DNA from: Malus domestica | Taxonomy: Eukaryota; Streptophyta; Magnoliopsida; Rosales; Rosaceae | Direction: 5' to 3' | NCBI RefSeq assembly: GCF_042453785.1 | Contig: NC_091676.1 | Coordinates: forward strand, 25,465,001 to 25,529,000 | Length of the DNA stretch: 64,000 nt | Part shown: piece by piece, positions 33,528 through 45,591 of the stretch | Layout of the letters: each line of letters begins with the position of its first letter | How positions within the stretch are numbered: position 1 is the stretch's first letter | Notes under the pieces: model-generated | Told to the model about the DNA's origin: nothing | The model's database searches: none | Seen by the model: the letters and a program-made list of their open reading frames with translations, nothing else | Made by a program: the position numbers and the translations under genes

Positions 33528-36050
33528 TGTGACAACTTGTCCCTAATTTGACGTTTTTATAAATTTTAAAAGCGTGAGTTTACGAAACTTTGACTTCTGT
33601 TGACCATTGTCTAGAGGAGCGTAGGACTTATTCTTTTAACGTATCCTCGTAGTGCTCGTCACTACGAACGCGTTGGCGTAAGCGGAATTAAAATCAGAGC
33701 TACGGTTAAGTTTTTACGAAACATCGAATACCGAAGGTAAATAGGTAATTTTGTGTTAGAGATAGTTTGAATTAATTGTGAGACATGTGGGGACCGCGCC
33801 CTATACCTCCACCACTCCCCGTGCCCATTTTCTTCCCATTTTTCCGGGCCTGACATCTCTCATTCTCTTTCTTGTCAAATCATTCAACTCTCTCACTTTC
33901 TATTTTTTTTAACACTCTTCTCTCCCTCAGCTCTCTCACCTATCTTTTCTCTCTATAAAAAAAATGGAGCCAAGCTCCCTCACCCCACACTCTCTTGTTC
34001 TTTTCATTCGCATCCCGAGTTCTGGAGATCTCAAACTTTGCTCACTGCATAGTAGCAACCTGGACGATGGGACCACCATCATTGGCTTTCTTCTTAACCT
34101 AGTGGTTCATTGTGCTAGCATGATTCCTTAGGGTACTAAGGTCGAAGGCTGATACTGGATATGGTGATGATGATGAATTGACAAATGGATGTTTATGCTA
34201 AGGGACTCTCTTTCTCGCTCTCTTTATTCTCTATGCACTGAAGCATTGTGCAACCATGGTAAGTCTCGAAATCCTTCTTATTTTTCCTTTTAAACATAAT
34301 CTCGTACTGTCTTTCAACCTTAAATGAGAATTGGGGAAAGGTTGGTGCAGATGAATCTCACCAAGGGGGAGATTCCCCAGAAATTTGGAAGCTTGGACCC
34401 GTGACCATTTAGCCCATTTCAGAGGATTTTTCAAGCCATCTCGTTGACATTTGGCCCTCGAAACTGGTATAGCCTTGTTCATTACATTTCTAGCTTCAAA
34501 TTAGTTTTTGAATCATCAAATTTGGTTAAGTATCGAGTTAGTTATTAGCTTTGAAAATAGGGAAGAAATTCCCAGATTTCTGGAAAACTTAGACCGTGGC
34601 CATTTGGCCATTTTCAGACCATTTTCCTGGCCATCATAGACCTTAGCGCGGCCCTATTTTCTTATAGACTTGTTCCCTACACTCCTAACTTCACATAGGT
34701 TATGGTATCATTGATTTTGGTACAGAATCGAGCTTGTTAGGAGCTTTGGAAGTTGGACCTTCAACTTGCAAATTGCAGGAACTCGCGATGAAGGCAAGTA
34801 CGTATGTACTCGTAGGCGCGTAGGCGTGCGTGGATGCCAGTGCAGCGCGTGGAGGTGCGTTTGGCCTCCGATTGATCTTTTGTCAATTTGTGTAGGTTGG
34901 TGACGTCGAGTAGATCGATTTCATATATTCAAACCCTATGTTTGAGCAATTTACAAAGGTTTTATTTAAGTTTCCATTTATGTGTTATTAAACTAAGTTA
35001 ATTAGTAACTTCACATATAGGGGAAACGTATCCCAAGGACGTACAGGTCAAGCAAGGCTCGGACACTTCGTTTCGACTATGTATCTATGAGTGGGTAGAT
35101 TATTTTATACCTATACATATTTACAGTTTCCCTAAATGCGTAGTTACTTCACCTTTACGCTTATATTGCCAAGTATTCGTTATTGTGATAATAAATGTGA
35201 TAAATGCTGCTATATGGCTGATATATTACTGTCATGACATTCATACATATTTGTACATTCTCATCTTGCTGCACTAGTGTTAGTACTTGCCCCAGGGCCA
35301 GGGCCAGTCCTTCATGTATATGTTCACATCGCATCGTTCGCTCACCTTGGATCCAAGTTATGTGCCAGTCCTGTCTGGCATATTGCATTAGGCAATCCGA
35401 CTTGTATGTGACGTGCTTCTGCACCAGTCTTCACGTGATCGTAGTACTAGAGCGTATTGATTACACCCAGTCCTGTTTGTGTCAGAAATTATCTGTTCAA
35501 ACTCGTGTGTCAGCTTAGATGGATGAGCACTTAGCTATACTTGATTATCACATGATTATATTACTGCGACATTTGATATATCATGACTTGGCATATTTAT
35601 GGTTATAATGCTATTGTATTATTGTTTACATACTTACAGAATATGTTTTAAGGAAACTATACTTGTTTTACGGTGAGGGGTTAGTATATTTGAAAATAAA
35701 GGTTTTTGCAAAACATTGTTTTGCTAACCCACTTAACTTTGTTTTTCGCCCCTCTAAGTTTAGTAGCAATGCTTATGTATATACGAGGATTCTGGAAAGT
35801 CTTAGGAGATGGCTACCTTCAATGGTGTAACCCTCATCCTATTCACTTTATTGTCTTATGCTTTAACATCATGTGTGAAAGGGTTCAATCCCGCTCACCC
35901 GCGCACTCTTTTGTTTAGGCACTTTTAGATTTAAATTTATTTACATTCTTTTTCCACTACGCTACACTATATGGCTTCGTCACCCTCAAGGTGTCGGCCA
36001 ACACAACTCGATTCGGAGTCCAGTGGAACTTTCCGGGTCGGGGTGTGTCA
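33528..36050 (+). mobile_element. Gypsy-type solo LTR
   Basis: 2.5-kb block starting TGTGACAACTTGTCCC and ending GGGTCGGGGTGTGTCA. A promoter-like TCTCTATAAAAAAAATGG lies at 33951-33968, and no coding domains are present, so it looks like a full-length solo LTR on the plus strand. The flanking pentamers (tctca and gtttg) do not match, so either the right flank was changed when the neighbouring Cassandra array arose or the edges are off by a few bases. Confidence 0.65.
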
Positions 36051-36053
36051 GTT

Positions 36054-38885
36054 TGTCACATCCCGGCCCGGGCCCCCACCACATCCTGGGCTCGACTCCA
36101 CCGTAGCACGATATTGTCTTCTTTGGGCCCCGACTATGCCCTCACGGTTTTGTTTCTGGGAACTCACACGAGAACTTCCCAATAGGTCACCCATCATGGG
36201 ATTGCTCTTGCGCGAACTCGCTTAACTTTGGAGTTCCGATGGAATTCGAAGCCAGTGAGCCCCCAAAAGGCCTTGTGCTAGGAAAAGGTGGGCATGTACA
36301 TATAAGACTTAGAGGATCCACTCCTCTGGGCGATGTGGGATGTTACAATCCACCCTCCCTAAGGGCCCGATGTCCTCGTCGGCACACTTCTGGCCAAGGA
36401 TTGGCTCTGATACCAAATTGTCATATTCCGACCTGGGCCCCCACCACATCCCGGGCTCGACTCCACCGTAGCACGATATTGTCTGTTTTAGGCCCCGACC
36501 ACGCCCTTACGGTTTTGTTTCTAGGAACTCACACAAGACCTTCTTAATGGGTCACCCATCATGGGATTGCCCTCATTCGAACTCGCTTAACTTCGGAGTT
36601 TCGATGGAACCCGAAGCTAGTGAGCTCCCAAAAAGCCTCGTGCTAGGAAGAGGTGTGCATGTACATATAAGGCTTAAAGGATCCACTCCTTTAGGCAATG
36701 TGGGATGTTACAATCCACCCTCCTTAAGAGCCCGACGTCCTCGTCAGCACACTTCCGACCAGAGATTAGCTCTGATACCAAATTGTCACATCCCAGCCCG
36801 AGTGCCCACCACATCCTAGGCTTGACTCCACCGTAGCACGATATTGTTCGCTTTGGGCCCCGACCCACCCTCATGGTTTTGTTTCTGGGAACTCACACGA
36901 GAACTTCCCAATGGGTCACCCATCATAGGATTGTTGTTGCCCGAACTCGCTTAGTGGAACTCCAAAGCGAGTGAGCTCCCAAAAGGCCTCGTGCTAGGAA
37001 GAGGTGGGCATGTACATATAAGGCTTAAATGATCCATTCTCGTGGACGATGTGGGATGTTACAATCCACCCCCCTAAGGGGCCCAACATCCTAGTTGGCA
37101 CACTTCCGGCCAGGGATTGGTTCTAATATTAAATTATCACATCCTGGCCCAGGCCCCTATCACATCTTGGGCTTGATTCTACCGTAGCAAGATATTGTCC
37201 GCTTTAGGCCCCGACCACGCCCTCATGGTTTTGTTTCTGGGAACTCACACAAGAACTTCCCAGTGGGTCACCCATCATGGGATTGCTCTCGTGCGAACTC
37301 GCTTAACTTCAGAGTTTAGATGGAACTCGAAGCTAGTGAGCTTCCAAAAGGCCTCGTGCTAAGAAGAGGTGGGCATGTACATATAAGGCTTAGATGATCC
37401 ACTCCCATGAGCGATGTAGGATGGTACAATCCACCCCCCTTAGGGGCCTGACGTCCTAGTCGACACACTTTCGGCCAAGGATTGGCTCTGATACCAAATT
37501 GTCACATCTTGGCCCGGGCCCCTACCACATCCCAGGCTCGACTCCACCCTGCACGATATTGTACACTTTGGGCCTTGACCACGCCCTCACGATTTTGTTT
37601 CTAAGAACTCACACGAGAACTTCCCAATGGGTCACCCATCATGGGATTGCTCTCGCGCGAACTCGCTTAACTTCAGAATTCCGATGGAACCTGAAGCCAG
37701 TGAGCTCCCAAAAAGCCTCGTGCTAGGAAGAGGTGTGCATGTACATATAAGGCTTAGAGGATCCACTCCCCTGGGCAATGTGGGATGTTACAATCCACCC
37801 CCTTAAGAGCCCGACATCCTCGTCAGCACATTTCCGACCAGGGATTAGCTTTGATACCAAATTGTCACATCCCAGCCCGAGCGCCCACCACAACCTGGGC
37901 TCGACTCCACCGTAACACGATATTGTCCCCTTTAGGGCCCGACCACGCCCTCACGGTTTTGTTTATGGGAATTCACACGAGAACTTCCCAGTGGGTCACA
38001 CATCATAGGATTGCTCTCGTGCGAACTCACTTAACTTCGGAGTTCAGATGGAACCTGAAGCCAGTGAGCTCCCAAAATGCCTCGTGCTAGGAAGAGGTGG
38101 GCATGTACATATAATGCTTAGATGATCCACTTCCCTGAATGATGTGGGATGGTACAATCCACCCCCCTTAGGGGCCCGACGTCCTAGTTGACACACTTCC
38201 GGCCAGGGATTGGCTCTAATACCAAATTGTCACATCTTGGCCTGGGCCCCCACCATATCCGGGGCTTGACTCCACTGTGCATTATATTGTCCACTTTGGG
38301 CCCCGATCACGCCCTCACGGTTTTGTTTCTAGGAACTCACACGAGAATTTCCCAATGGATCACCCATCATGAGATTGCTCTCTCGCGAACTCGCTTAACT
38401 TCGGAGTTCCGATGGAACTCGAAACCAGTGAGCTCCCAAAAGGCCTCGTGCTAGGAAGAGGTGGGCAAGTACATACAAGGCTTACATGATCCATTCCCCT
38501 AGGTGATGTGGGATGTTACAATCGACCCCACCTTAGGGGCCCGACGTTCTCGTCGACACACTTTCGGTCAGAGATGGGCTCTGATACCAAATTTTCACAT
38601 CCCGGCCCGAGCCCCCACTAATCCTGGGCTCGACTCCATCGTAGCACGATATTGTCCGCTTTGGGCCATGACCATGCCCTCAACGTTTTGTTTCTGGGAA
38701 TTCACACAAGAACTTCCTAGTGGGTCACCCATCCTGAGATATCTCTCACCCGAACTTGCTTAACTTCGGAGTTCTGATGGAATCCGAAGCCAGTGAGCTT
38801 CCAAAAAGCCTTGTGCTAAGAAGAGGTGGGCATGTATATATAAGGCTTAGAGAATCCGCTCCCTTGGGCGATGTGGGATGTTACA
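36054..38885 (-). mobile_element. Tandem array of eight Cassandra TRIM LTRs
   Basis: Eight LTRs in the same orientation alternate with seven short internal regions of about 71 bases. LTRs: 36054-36347, 36419-36712, 36784-37063, 37135-37428, 37500-37792, 37863-38156, 38228-38520, 38593-38885. On the minus strand each starts TGTAACATCCCACATCG (with small variations) and ends GGGATGTGACA. Each internal region carries TTTGGTATCAGAGCC (initiator-Met primer site) at one side and a purine-rich tract GGGGGGTGGAT at the other. The LTRs contain the 5S rRNA-like domain that defines Cassandra elements. Spacing of whole units is about 365 bases. No coding capacity. The flanking pentamers do not match. Confidence 0.92.
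36161..36260 (-). ncRNA. 5S rRNA-like domain in Cassandra LTR 1
   Basis: Minus-strand sequence follows plant 5S rRNA: AACTCCAAAGTTAAGCGAGT (box A region), then CATGATGGGTGACCTATTGG (box C region) and GAAGTTCTCGTGTGAGTT. Other copies carry the same at equal offset; copy 3 has lost about 14 bases, including part of box A (near 36950-36960). This is the internal pol III promoter region known in Cassandra. I do not call it a functional 5S rRNA gene. Confidence 0.85.
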
Positions 38886-40700
38886 TCTCCTGCTATTGCT
38901 AATGGAATAAAAAAAAAAGACCTAATACATTTAGAATAGAACTGCTATTCGGCAGTTGCATCTTCAAGCGTGTGAAGTAAACAGTTTTGTAAAATGATAA
39001 ACGTGAACATGCATGAAAATAAAAGCAAACTTGGGAGAGGAAGCAGTTTTGTGGGACATGTAAATAAAACACAAAATAAAATAACCTCAAGAAAACAATT
39101 TCAAATTGTTGTGCTAGAGCCTGGAGGAGAAGATCAAATTGGAGAAAAACCAACAAGAACTGGTTGTTCTGTAGTTCTCAATTATTAAATTTGTGTGTTT
39201 TGTTCTCCATCACAATGCTTCTTATTCCTTAATTTTCTCATGCATTTTCACAGGATTATTGAAAATTTTGCACGTTAATTGTAGTGGTTTGATTGTGGTT
39301 TTTGTTCTCTGCAGGTTTTTCTTCTCTTAACATGTCAAATAAATCAATCGATAGGTTAGGCTTTCATTTTTTTTATTTTTCTTCAGAGGACTTTTAAGGA
39401 CATCCTCAAGTCACAGTGATGGAATCAAAGTCTTCAGGTTTGGATGTTTTTTTCCTTCTCGTTTTAGAGTAATTTTTCGGGTTTCTTCTTACATTTTTCG
39501 GGTTCCTTTCCCCAGTCCCCCCAAATAACAATAACAAATTGGCTTCTTCATTTTCAGACTCTCTTGGGGTTGGCAGACAAGGGGTTGCTTGCATTGAAAC
39601 CTCGCTGTCCGGCTTCTCCTTTCTTATGAAATTTTATCCCTTTCCTATAAGCCAGTTCGTGAAGGCCCTTTTCAAATTGAGGTCTTGTATATTCTGTCTC
39701 TTAAGATTTGATTCTTTCTGTTTTTGGCTTATTTTTTGTCTGATTTCTCAAACAATTTGGCTAATGAAAAGTTTATGGATATACAATGGGAGAGTGTATT
39801 ATTTTCTCTCTGTTTTATATGTTTATTTAGTTTTACTGTAGTTTTCATCTCTGCCTTGAGTTTTGACTTCTTTTTTTTTTTTTTTTATCTTTTGTAGCGT
39901 TCCAGGTAAATGGCGAGAATTATTCAAGTATGCGACATCATTTTAATTTCCTGTGAAAAATCTTCTCTTATAATTCTATTTGAGTGATTGAATGTGCACA
40001 TGTGAGCTTTTAGGTTTGGTTTTGTATTTATTGGGTGTAGAAAAATAGGAAGTGAGGCACACAATAACCCTACCACAATTATGTATGAAATAAATTGGAT
40101 CTACTAAAAATTCATATTTTGGGTGTGTTGTTAGGAAGAAATGCCTAAACTCCGAATTTGTATGGAACAAATTCATTATAGAATAAATTAATTGTATGTG
40201 TTATTGCTTTTAGTACTAAATTGACTTCTTTACCCTCCTACAAGTCATAGCTTTGATAATAAATTAAGAATATGTCTGATTTAGTTTTTTTTTTCTCTTT
40301 CTATTCTGTTGATTTTTGTCTGTAGGTACACAAAAATATGCAGATTTGCTTTCAAATTGAGAGGCCCAAGGACAATCTTTGTTCATAGAAAAAAAGTTGG
40401 ACAGAGAGGGCATGGGTATGGGAACATGATTGGTTGTTATAACTTATATTGCTTTGGGACGTTTTGATATTTTAGTTTGTGGAGATTTTGCTTTTCACAT
40501 CTTGCTCTGTATTTGAACTTAAGTATTAGAACTGAACTTACTTTTAAATTATAAGACTTCAAAACGCGACCGCGATTAGGATTAGAGAGGGTCAAGTATA
40601 TATGTCGAGAAACTAGACATTGCAAGTATATAAATTCCAATTTGTATTACTGCTAAACTATATATATCAAATGTAATTAGGAATTAAATTAAGTACAAAC
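38886..40700. other. Gene-free interval
   Basis: AT-rich, with long T-runs (39873-39887). Short open frames occur, but none resembles a known protein. Confidence 0.45.
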
Positions 40701-41785
40701 TACATGGGGATGGAGAAAGTTAACATTCGCGCGTGATGCAAAAATGCCCATCGGATGCACGTTTGCGTGCGGAGAGGCTAGGCCTTAATAACGGGAAGAA
40801 ACTCTTCTCCAGCCTCCAACGACGAAAACACCAGAGAAACTCGATCCCCTTCATCTCTCGCGCTGATTCGAAATCAGTAAACAAAGAGAACCTATTTCCA
40901 GATTTCAGCAGTGAGAGGCTGAAGAACGATTCAATTGGAATTTTGTTTGGGCGAATTCAAAGGTTAGACTTTGAACACTCTCTCTCTATTACTATTTTAT
41001 ATGATTGGGAGCTGGAATTTTGAATGGGATGGGATTGGATGCATGCTTTGTGCTTTCCTGAATGTGTTTACTTTTGTACAGATTGAAATATTCCTATTGT
41101 TTTGTTTTTGTTCATGTAAATTGGGTTCATTGTTCGTTTTGGGATGAGATTTGGACTCTATTTCTGTTTCGGTTTTCGCATATCGAATTTTTGAGAGCTA
41201 TTTGATAAGAATCAGGTTTTATAACTCAAATCATTCCCTGTAGCTATTTGATGATAGGACGAGTAGTTAAGAATCAAAGAGTGACGATTCGTCGTGGTCG
41301 AGGAGATTAAGAAAACAGATTATGCCCTGTTCTAGTGTCAAACGTGAAGTCAACAATGTTCCAATGGGACACTCAAACTTACCAATTATCGCACAGGAAA
41401 TCGACTTTTCCTAAGCACTTGGCTGATGAATCTGCAGCCCCATCGGTTTTTATTCTTTTTGTGTATGAACGGGTCGAGAAAGCTAATTATATTAGGTGGT
41501 CCACTGTTTTTCATTTATTTATTTGCAGAATAGGGTTATGGGTTTCCTTTTTTTTAAGATTTGGGTTAATTTTTTTGGGAAATTGATGAAATGGTCACTT
41601 TACAAATCCCAATTGTTGAACTGATCAAAATCAAATTGACGATGTTTAGATAAAAAAAAACAAAGATTAGGGATCAAATACTGATGGCATATGGATCACA
41701 TACTAAAAAGTGATGATTTCATGGGTGTTGTTCGAGTGTTGAATCGTTTGTTGTTTTTTTTTTCTCAATGATGTAGGATTTTGGG
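40701..41785 (+). promoter_or_regulatory. USE1 promoter and inferred 5'-UTR exon with intron
   Basis: A CT- and GA-containing, less AT-rich stretch at about 40790-40962 ends in AATTCAAAG|GTTAGAC, a donor-like site. TGATGTAG|GATTTTGGG near 41776 is an acceptor-like site just before the ATG. This gives a plausible non-coding first exon and an intron of about 0.8 kb. Inference only. Confidence 0.4.
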
Positions 41786-44700
41786 ATGAGGATCAGTAAA
41801 ACAGAGGTGAATTTGAGGAGGCTGCTTGCATCTGCGCCTCAGCAACATAACCAGGCAAAACTTGTACATGTATGCTGTTATTAGAATTATAGGTTACAAG
41901 GTGTTATCCATTTTTAGATAATTGCTTTGTGCCAAATATTTCCGGTTTCTTGGCTTTATATTCAAAGTTTTAGGTTTTTTTTGTTTTTGCTTGGGGGATA
42001 TCTACCATTTATGGATGACATAAGTAATGCTACTTTGCAGTATGTTGCTATTTTACGGGAACTCGTAGAACAACTAGCTGAAGAGAGAAATCCAGAAGGC
42101 TTACCAAGGTATGAGGGAATATTGATTCACATTCCAAACATTGTTTTGTTGATACTGGGTCCTACATTAGCTACGCCGATCAACATTTTCATATTATCCA
42201 TTTCTATGTATTTTGTTGATACTGTTCCCTACTTAAGAGTTTATAAGATTCTTAGTTATTGAAATCATTATTTGCGATTTCATATACAGAGTTTCAAAGG
42301 CTGTTATGAGTGACTATTCAGAGAAGATCGAAGCCATTGCTTCCAAATTAGCTGCTCCACCGGTGTGTACATATAATCTATAAATCATTCATGTCGCTAT
42401 TGTTGAAGTGTTGATAATATGTACTTTAAACCAGTTATTGGTAAAATGTGTACTTTTGATTTACAATTTTCTATGGAATTAAGTATCATGTATGATTCAA
42501 ATCAATTTTACTAATTTAGTTTGAAGGTCTGGAAATTATAATGATAAGGTATGAGGAACAAAAATATTGTTCCGCTGAAACGAATTGCTTGGGAGACTGG
42601 TTGACACAACACCTAAAATATTACAGGTATTTTTAGCTGTGATGGATGGTTGGACAGTTTTTAGTTCTTATGCAGGGAACAATTTCTAGAGACAGTTTAT
42701 AGTTCAAGTTTCATGATTGTAATGATTCTGAATCTCCTTCAGTGCATCAGTACATGTAATTTGTTGCGTCCTTTTTGTTATCTTGAGAGTGAATCTGTAA
42801 TATATGGATTATGTTCTCTTGCATATCTGACATGGTATATTATCTGGCATCACATATGAAAGCAGGAGTTTACCTGATCAGTGGTCCAGATTAACAGCTT
42901 GGCAAGAGAATATTTCTTCAGAATGTAATGTTTTTAATTTGTTGGTCAAAGAATGTAGGGTATGTATGTGCAATATATGAAGTTCCTTGCTCCTAACTGT
43001 GATTTATTTCGCAATTCCCAGCCTGATATTCAAACACCTGAAGAGCCCCTTGCAAGAATTTCTGTCAAAGCAAACTCTTTTGATACAGGAGACAATCAGA
43101 TTCCCGCTTCTCCAGGTCTGAGAAGGAGATTTGTGTAAGTAAATGATAGTTAGGATCACTATGGTTTCAGTTCCTTAGTGATTTTTTGTCTGCAATGACT
43201 TGTTTTATTTTAACCGTGGTTTTGTTAAATAGGCCTCCCTCTAATATCGAAGATGGAGCTCGCGAGACTGTTAATGTTGATTCTTTGGCACCTATTAAAC
43301 TGGATGCTGCAGCCCAAGCACACATTGAAAAGCTTAAGTATATTATTACTATCTCAATTTCTTCTATTAAACTGGAGTAACTAGACTGGATGAATTTGAA
43401 AACGGGAGTTCTAGGATGTTGGTCATAAATTGGGACTGAAATGTAGTTATATATGTTTTCAATATGAAGTTACTTTTCTTTTAAGCCAAGAAAGAAGTGG
43501 ATTTTTGTTTAAAAATAAATGGGATACGCTTCTTTTACAAATAGAAATGACATGGATGCTCCATTGGGATATCTAATAAAATTAGAGCAATAGAATTGGG
43601 CAACTTTGGGATTAGTTCCATCTATTTGTACACTTTTCTTTCTTTACTTTGTTGGTAACAAAGACAAAACACTACCTAAAAACAACTCTTGGTCTACAAA
43701 CCCGCCTGTCTGTCATTCAGAGTGCTTATTAAGGAACTAGGAGGACCATCCAAATTGTATCAACCCAAGTCCATGTCCTGCCCATGTCTTTCCTGCCATC
43801 TGCAGCGATACTAAGATCTTTCTGCATGTTTGGTACACCACCGCCAACAGATGGTGGCTAGAATCAACATGACCTTTAACCAGAACCCACCAGAGTAGAT
43901 ACTGTTACTGTTAGAGAGGAAATTGCTTCGATCCCAAGTCAATTGGCGTCCATAAAGTAGAGGTCACACAATTCGGCAGTTAAAACTTCAAGTGTTAATT
44001 ACATTTCCCTTCCACATTATGTTTACGACTCTTATAAATTTTCTCTCTTGTTTTACAGAAAGCTTCAAGAGGATTTGACGGACGAAATGGTTGGATTGGC
44101 TAGGCAACTCAAAGAGAGTAGTCTCATGATGAGTCACTCCCTGGAGAACACTGAAAAAGTAAGATACCCTGAGATATCTATTGCAGGATGTTGTAAGGTC
44201 TATAGAATCAATACTATTGGATTTAGCTGGCTGTGGTTTGATTTGTTTAGGTTGACACTGAAGGGAAGTTAAGTTGAATATTGCGTAGTATTTAGAGGGT
44301 GTGAGATTAGGAGAAATGCTTGAAAAGGAAAATGTTAAACAAAGAATCGAGTGTTCGGACTGAAACGAGTCCTAAGAGCCTGTTGGTATCCTATTTGGAT
44401 CCATGTTTTTATACTCAATAATGATTTTTTTAGTCACAAGCTAATAATTCTCTCTCTCTCTCCCTTTCTCTCTCTCTCTCTCTCTCTCTCTGCGAGTGCG
44501 GGTTCAACTTCGCCGCTAGAGCTACTCTCTTGTTGTGCCATCCTGAGTCGATGCGGTAGGAGAGAGATGTTGTACTCTGTTGGATATGGTGGTGAAGTAA
44601 TGGATCTATCATCTGATTGGCTAATTGTGGATTAGAGCTTAGGGTGACTGGGGAGGTCGACGGAAGGGGAACTGATTGAATTTTTGTTTCGAAATGGTTT

Positions 44701-45067
44701 TAGAAATGATGAAAACATTTGAGTAGGATACCAAACGGGCCCCAGGACACGGGGGCTAAAACAAATAGATTTGCTGAGGAATTTAAGTGGTAACAGGAGA
44801 ACTGATTAAATTTTTGGTTAGAAACGTATGTTACTTCAAGAAACTAGTTGTAACTGTTTACTCTCTGGTGTCTTAGATGTAAATTCATAGCTGGTGGAAG
44901 GACATATACGTTGATCTCATAACTTAGTTATGGCTTGTATGCAGATACTTGATTCCACAGAGAAGGCTGTTGAAAGTAGCTTGGCAAACACTGGCCATGC
45001 CACTACACGGGCGACAGATATATATACTCAAAGACGTCCAAAACTACTTGTTTCACATGGCTTCTGA
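41786..45067 (+). CDS. USE1: USE1-type SNARE with frameshifted C-terminus
   Basis: Seven coding exons: 41786-41869, 42041-42108, 42290-42362, 43022-43134, 43233-43337, 44059-44158 and 44945 onward, all with GT/AG borders and matching phases. The protein starts [20 protein letters not shown] and carries [19 protein letters not shown] and the SNARE heptads ([59 protein letters not shown]). USE1 is the ER SNARE that acts in Golgi-to-ER transport. In the present frame translation stops at 45065-45067 after 221 residues. One base appears to be missing between 45029 and 45037: in the next frame 45037-45120 encodes a clear transmembrane anchor ([20 protein letters not shown]) ending at TAA 45121-45123. 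As read, the product lacks its membrane anchor. A sequencing error is the alternative. Confidence 0.88.
44450..44491. repeat. (CT)n microsatellite in USE1 intron 6
   Basis: Nearly pure CT run with one CCC interruption. Confidence 0.9.
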
Positions 45068-45591
45068 TGTTTGTAATGACATGCGTATTCATCATGGTGG
45101 TTCTTTTAATTCGCGTCACTTAAGGGTATGTTGTGTTAGGAAGACTCATCTTTCGTCTCACAATTTCTACATATAATTTGCAACGTTGAACATTGACAGT
45201 GTACGAATAGATATAATCTTGGAGCATAGCATTGTTGATGGATCATCAGAAATGAACAGGGAATGGATCGAAATGTTAATGATACTACGACGCTAGTCAC
45301 CGGAACATTTCAAGGGACTGCACTGCAACTTTCATTGGTGAAGGTCCTGCTACATATTGTAATTAGAATTAGCAGATGTTAACTAGTTTCTACTCTCCAA
45401 AGGGGTTGTACACCATGTAAACAAGCGAAGAACCGTATTAGAAAAGTCTCACATGAGCCTACTTTTAACATGATATCACACCAGTTATTCTTGCGTTAGT
45501 TGACCCGTTTGCGTTGTGTTTTTTGGATCATTGATGCAAATTGGACATCGCGAGAGCGAATCTCTCATTCCTCTCCCCTTATCTATCTTAA

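Noticed and set aside
36054..38885. Repeats with regular spacing that could suggest a CRISPR array or a 5S rDNA cluster
   Set aside because: The units are about 365 bases with TG...CA-type LTR ends, Met primer sites and purine tracts. The 5S similarity is confined to one domain within each LTR and is diverged, which fits Cassandra rather than rDNA or CRISPR.
39539..39841. 100-codon open frame in the gene-free interval
   Set aside because: Low complexity, Phe/Leu/Cys-rich with no motif, no clear splice context, and in an AT-rich spacer.
40733..41023. 96-codon open frame upstream of USE1 as a separate protein
   Set aside because: It runs over a donor-like site and has no recognisable motif; it fits a chance frame in the USE1 5' UTR and intron.
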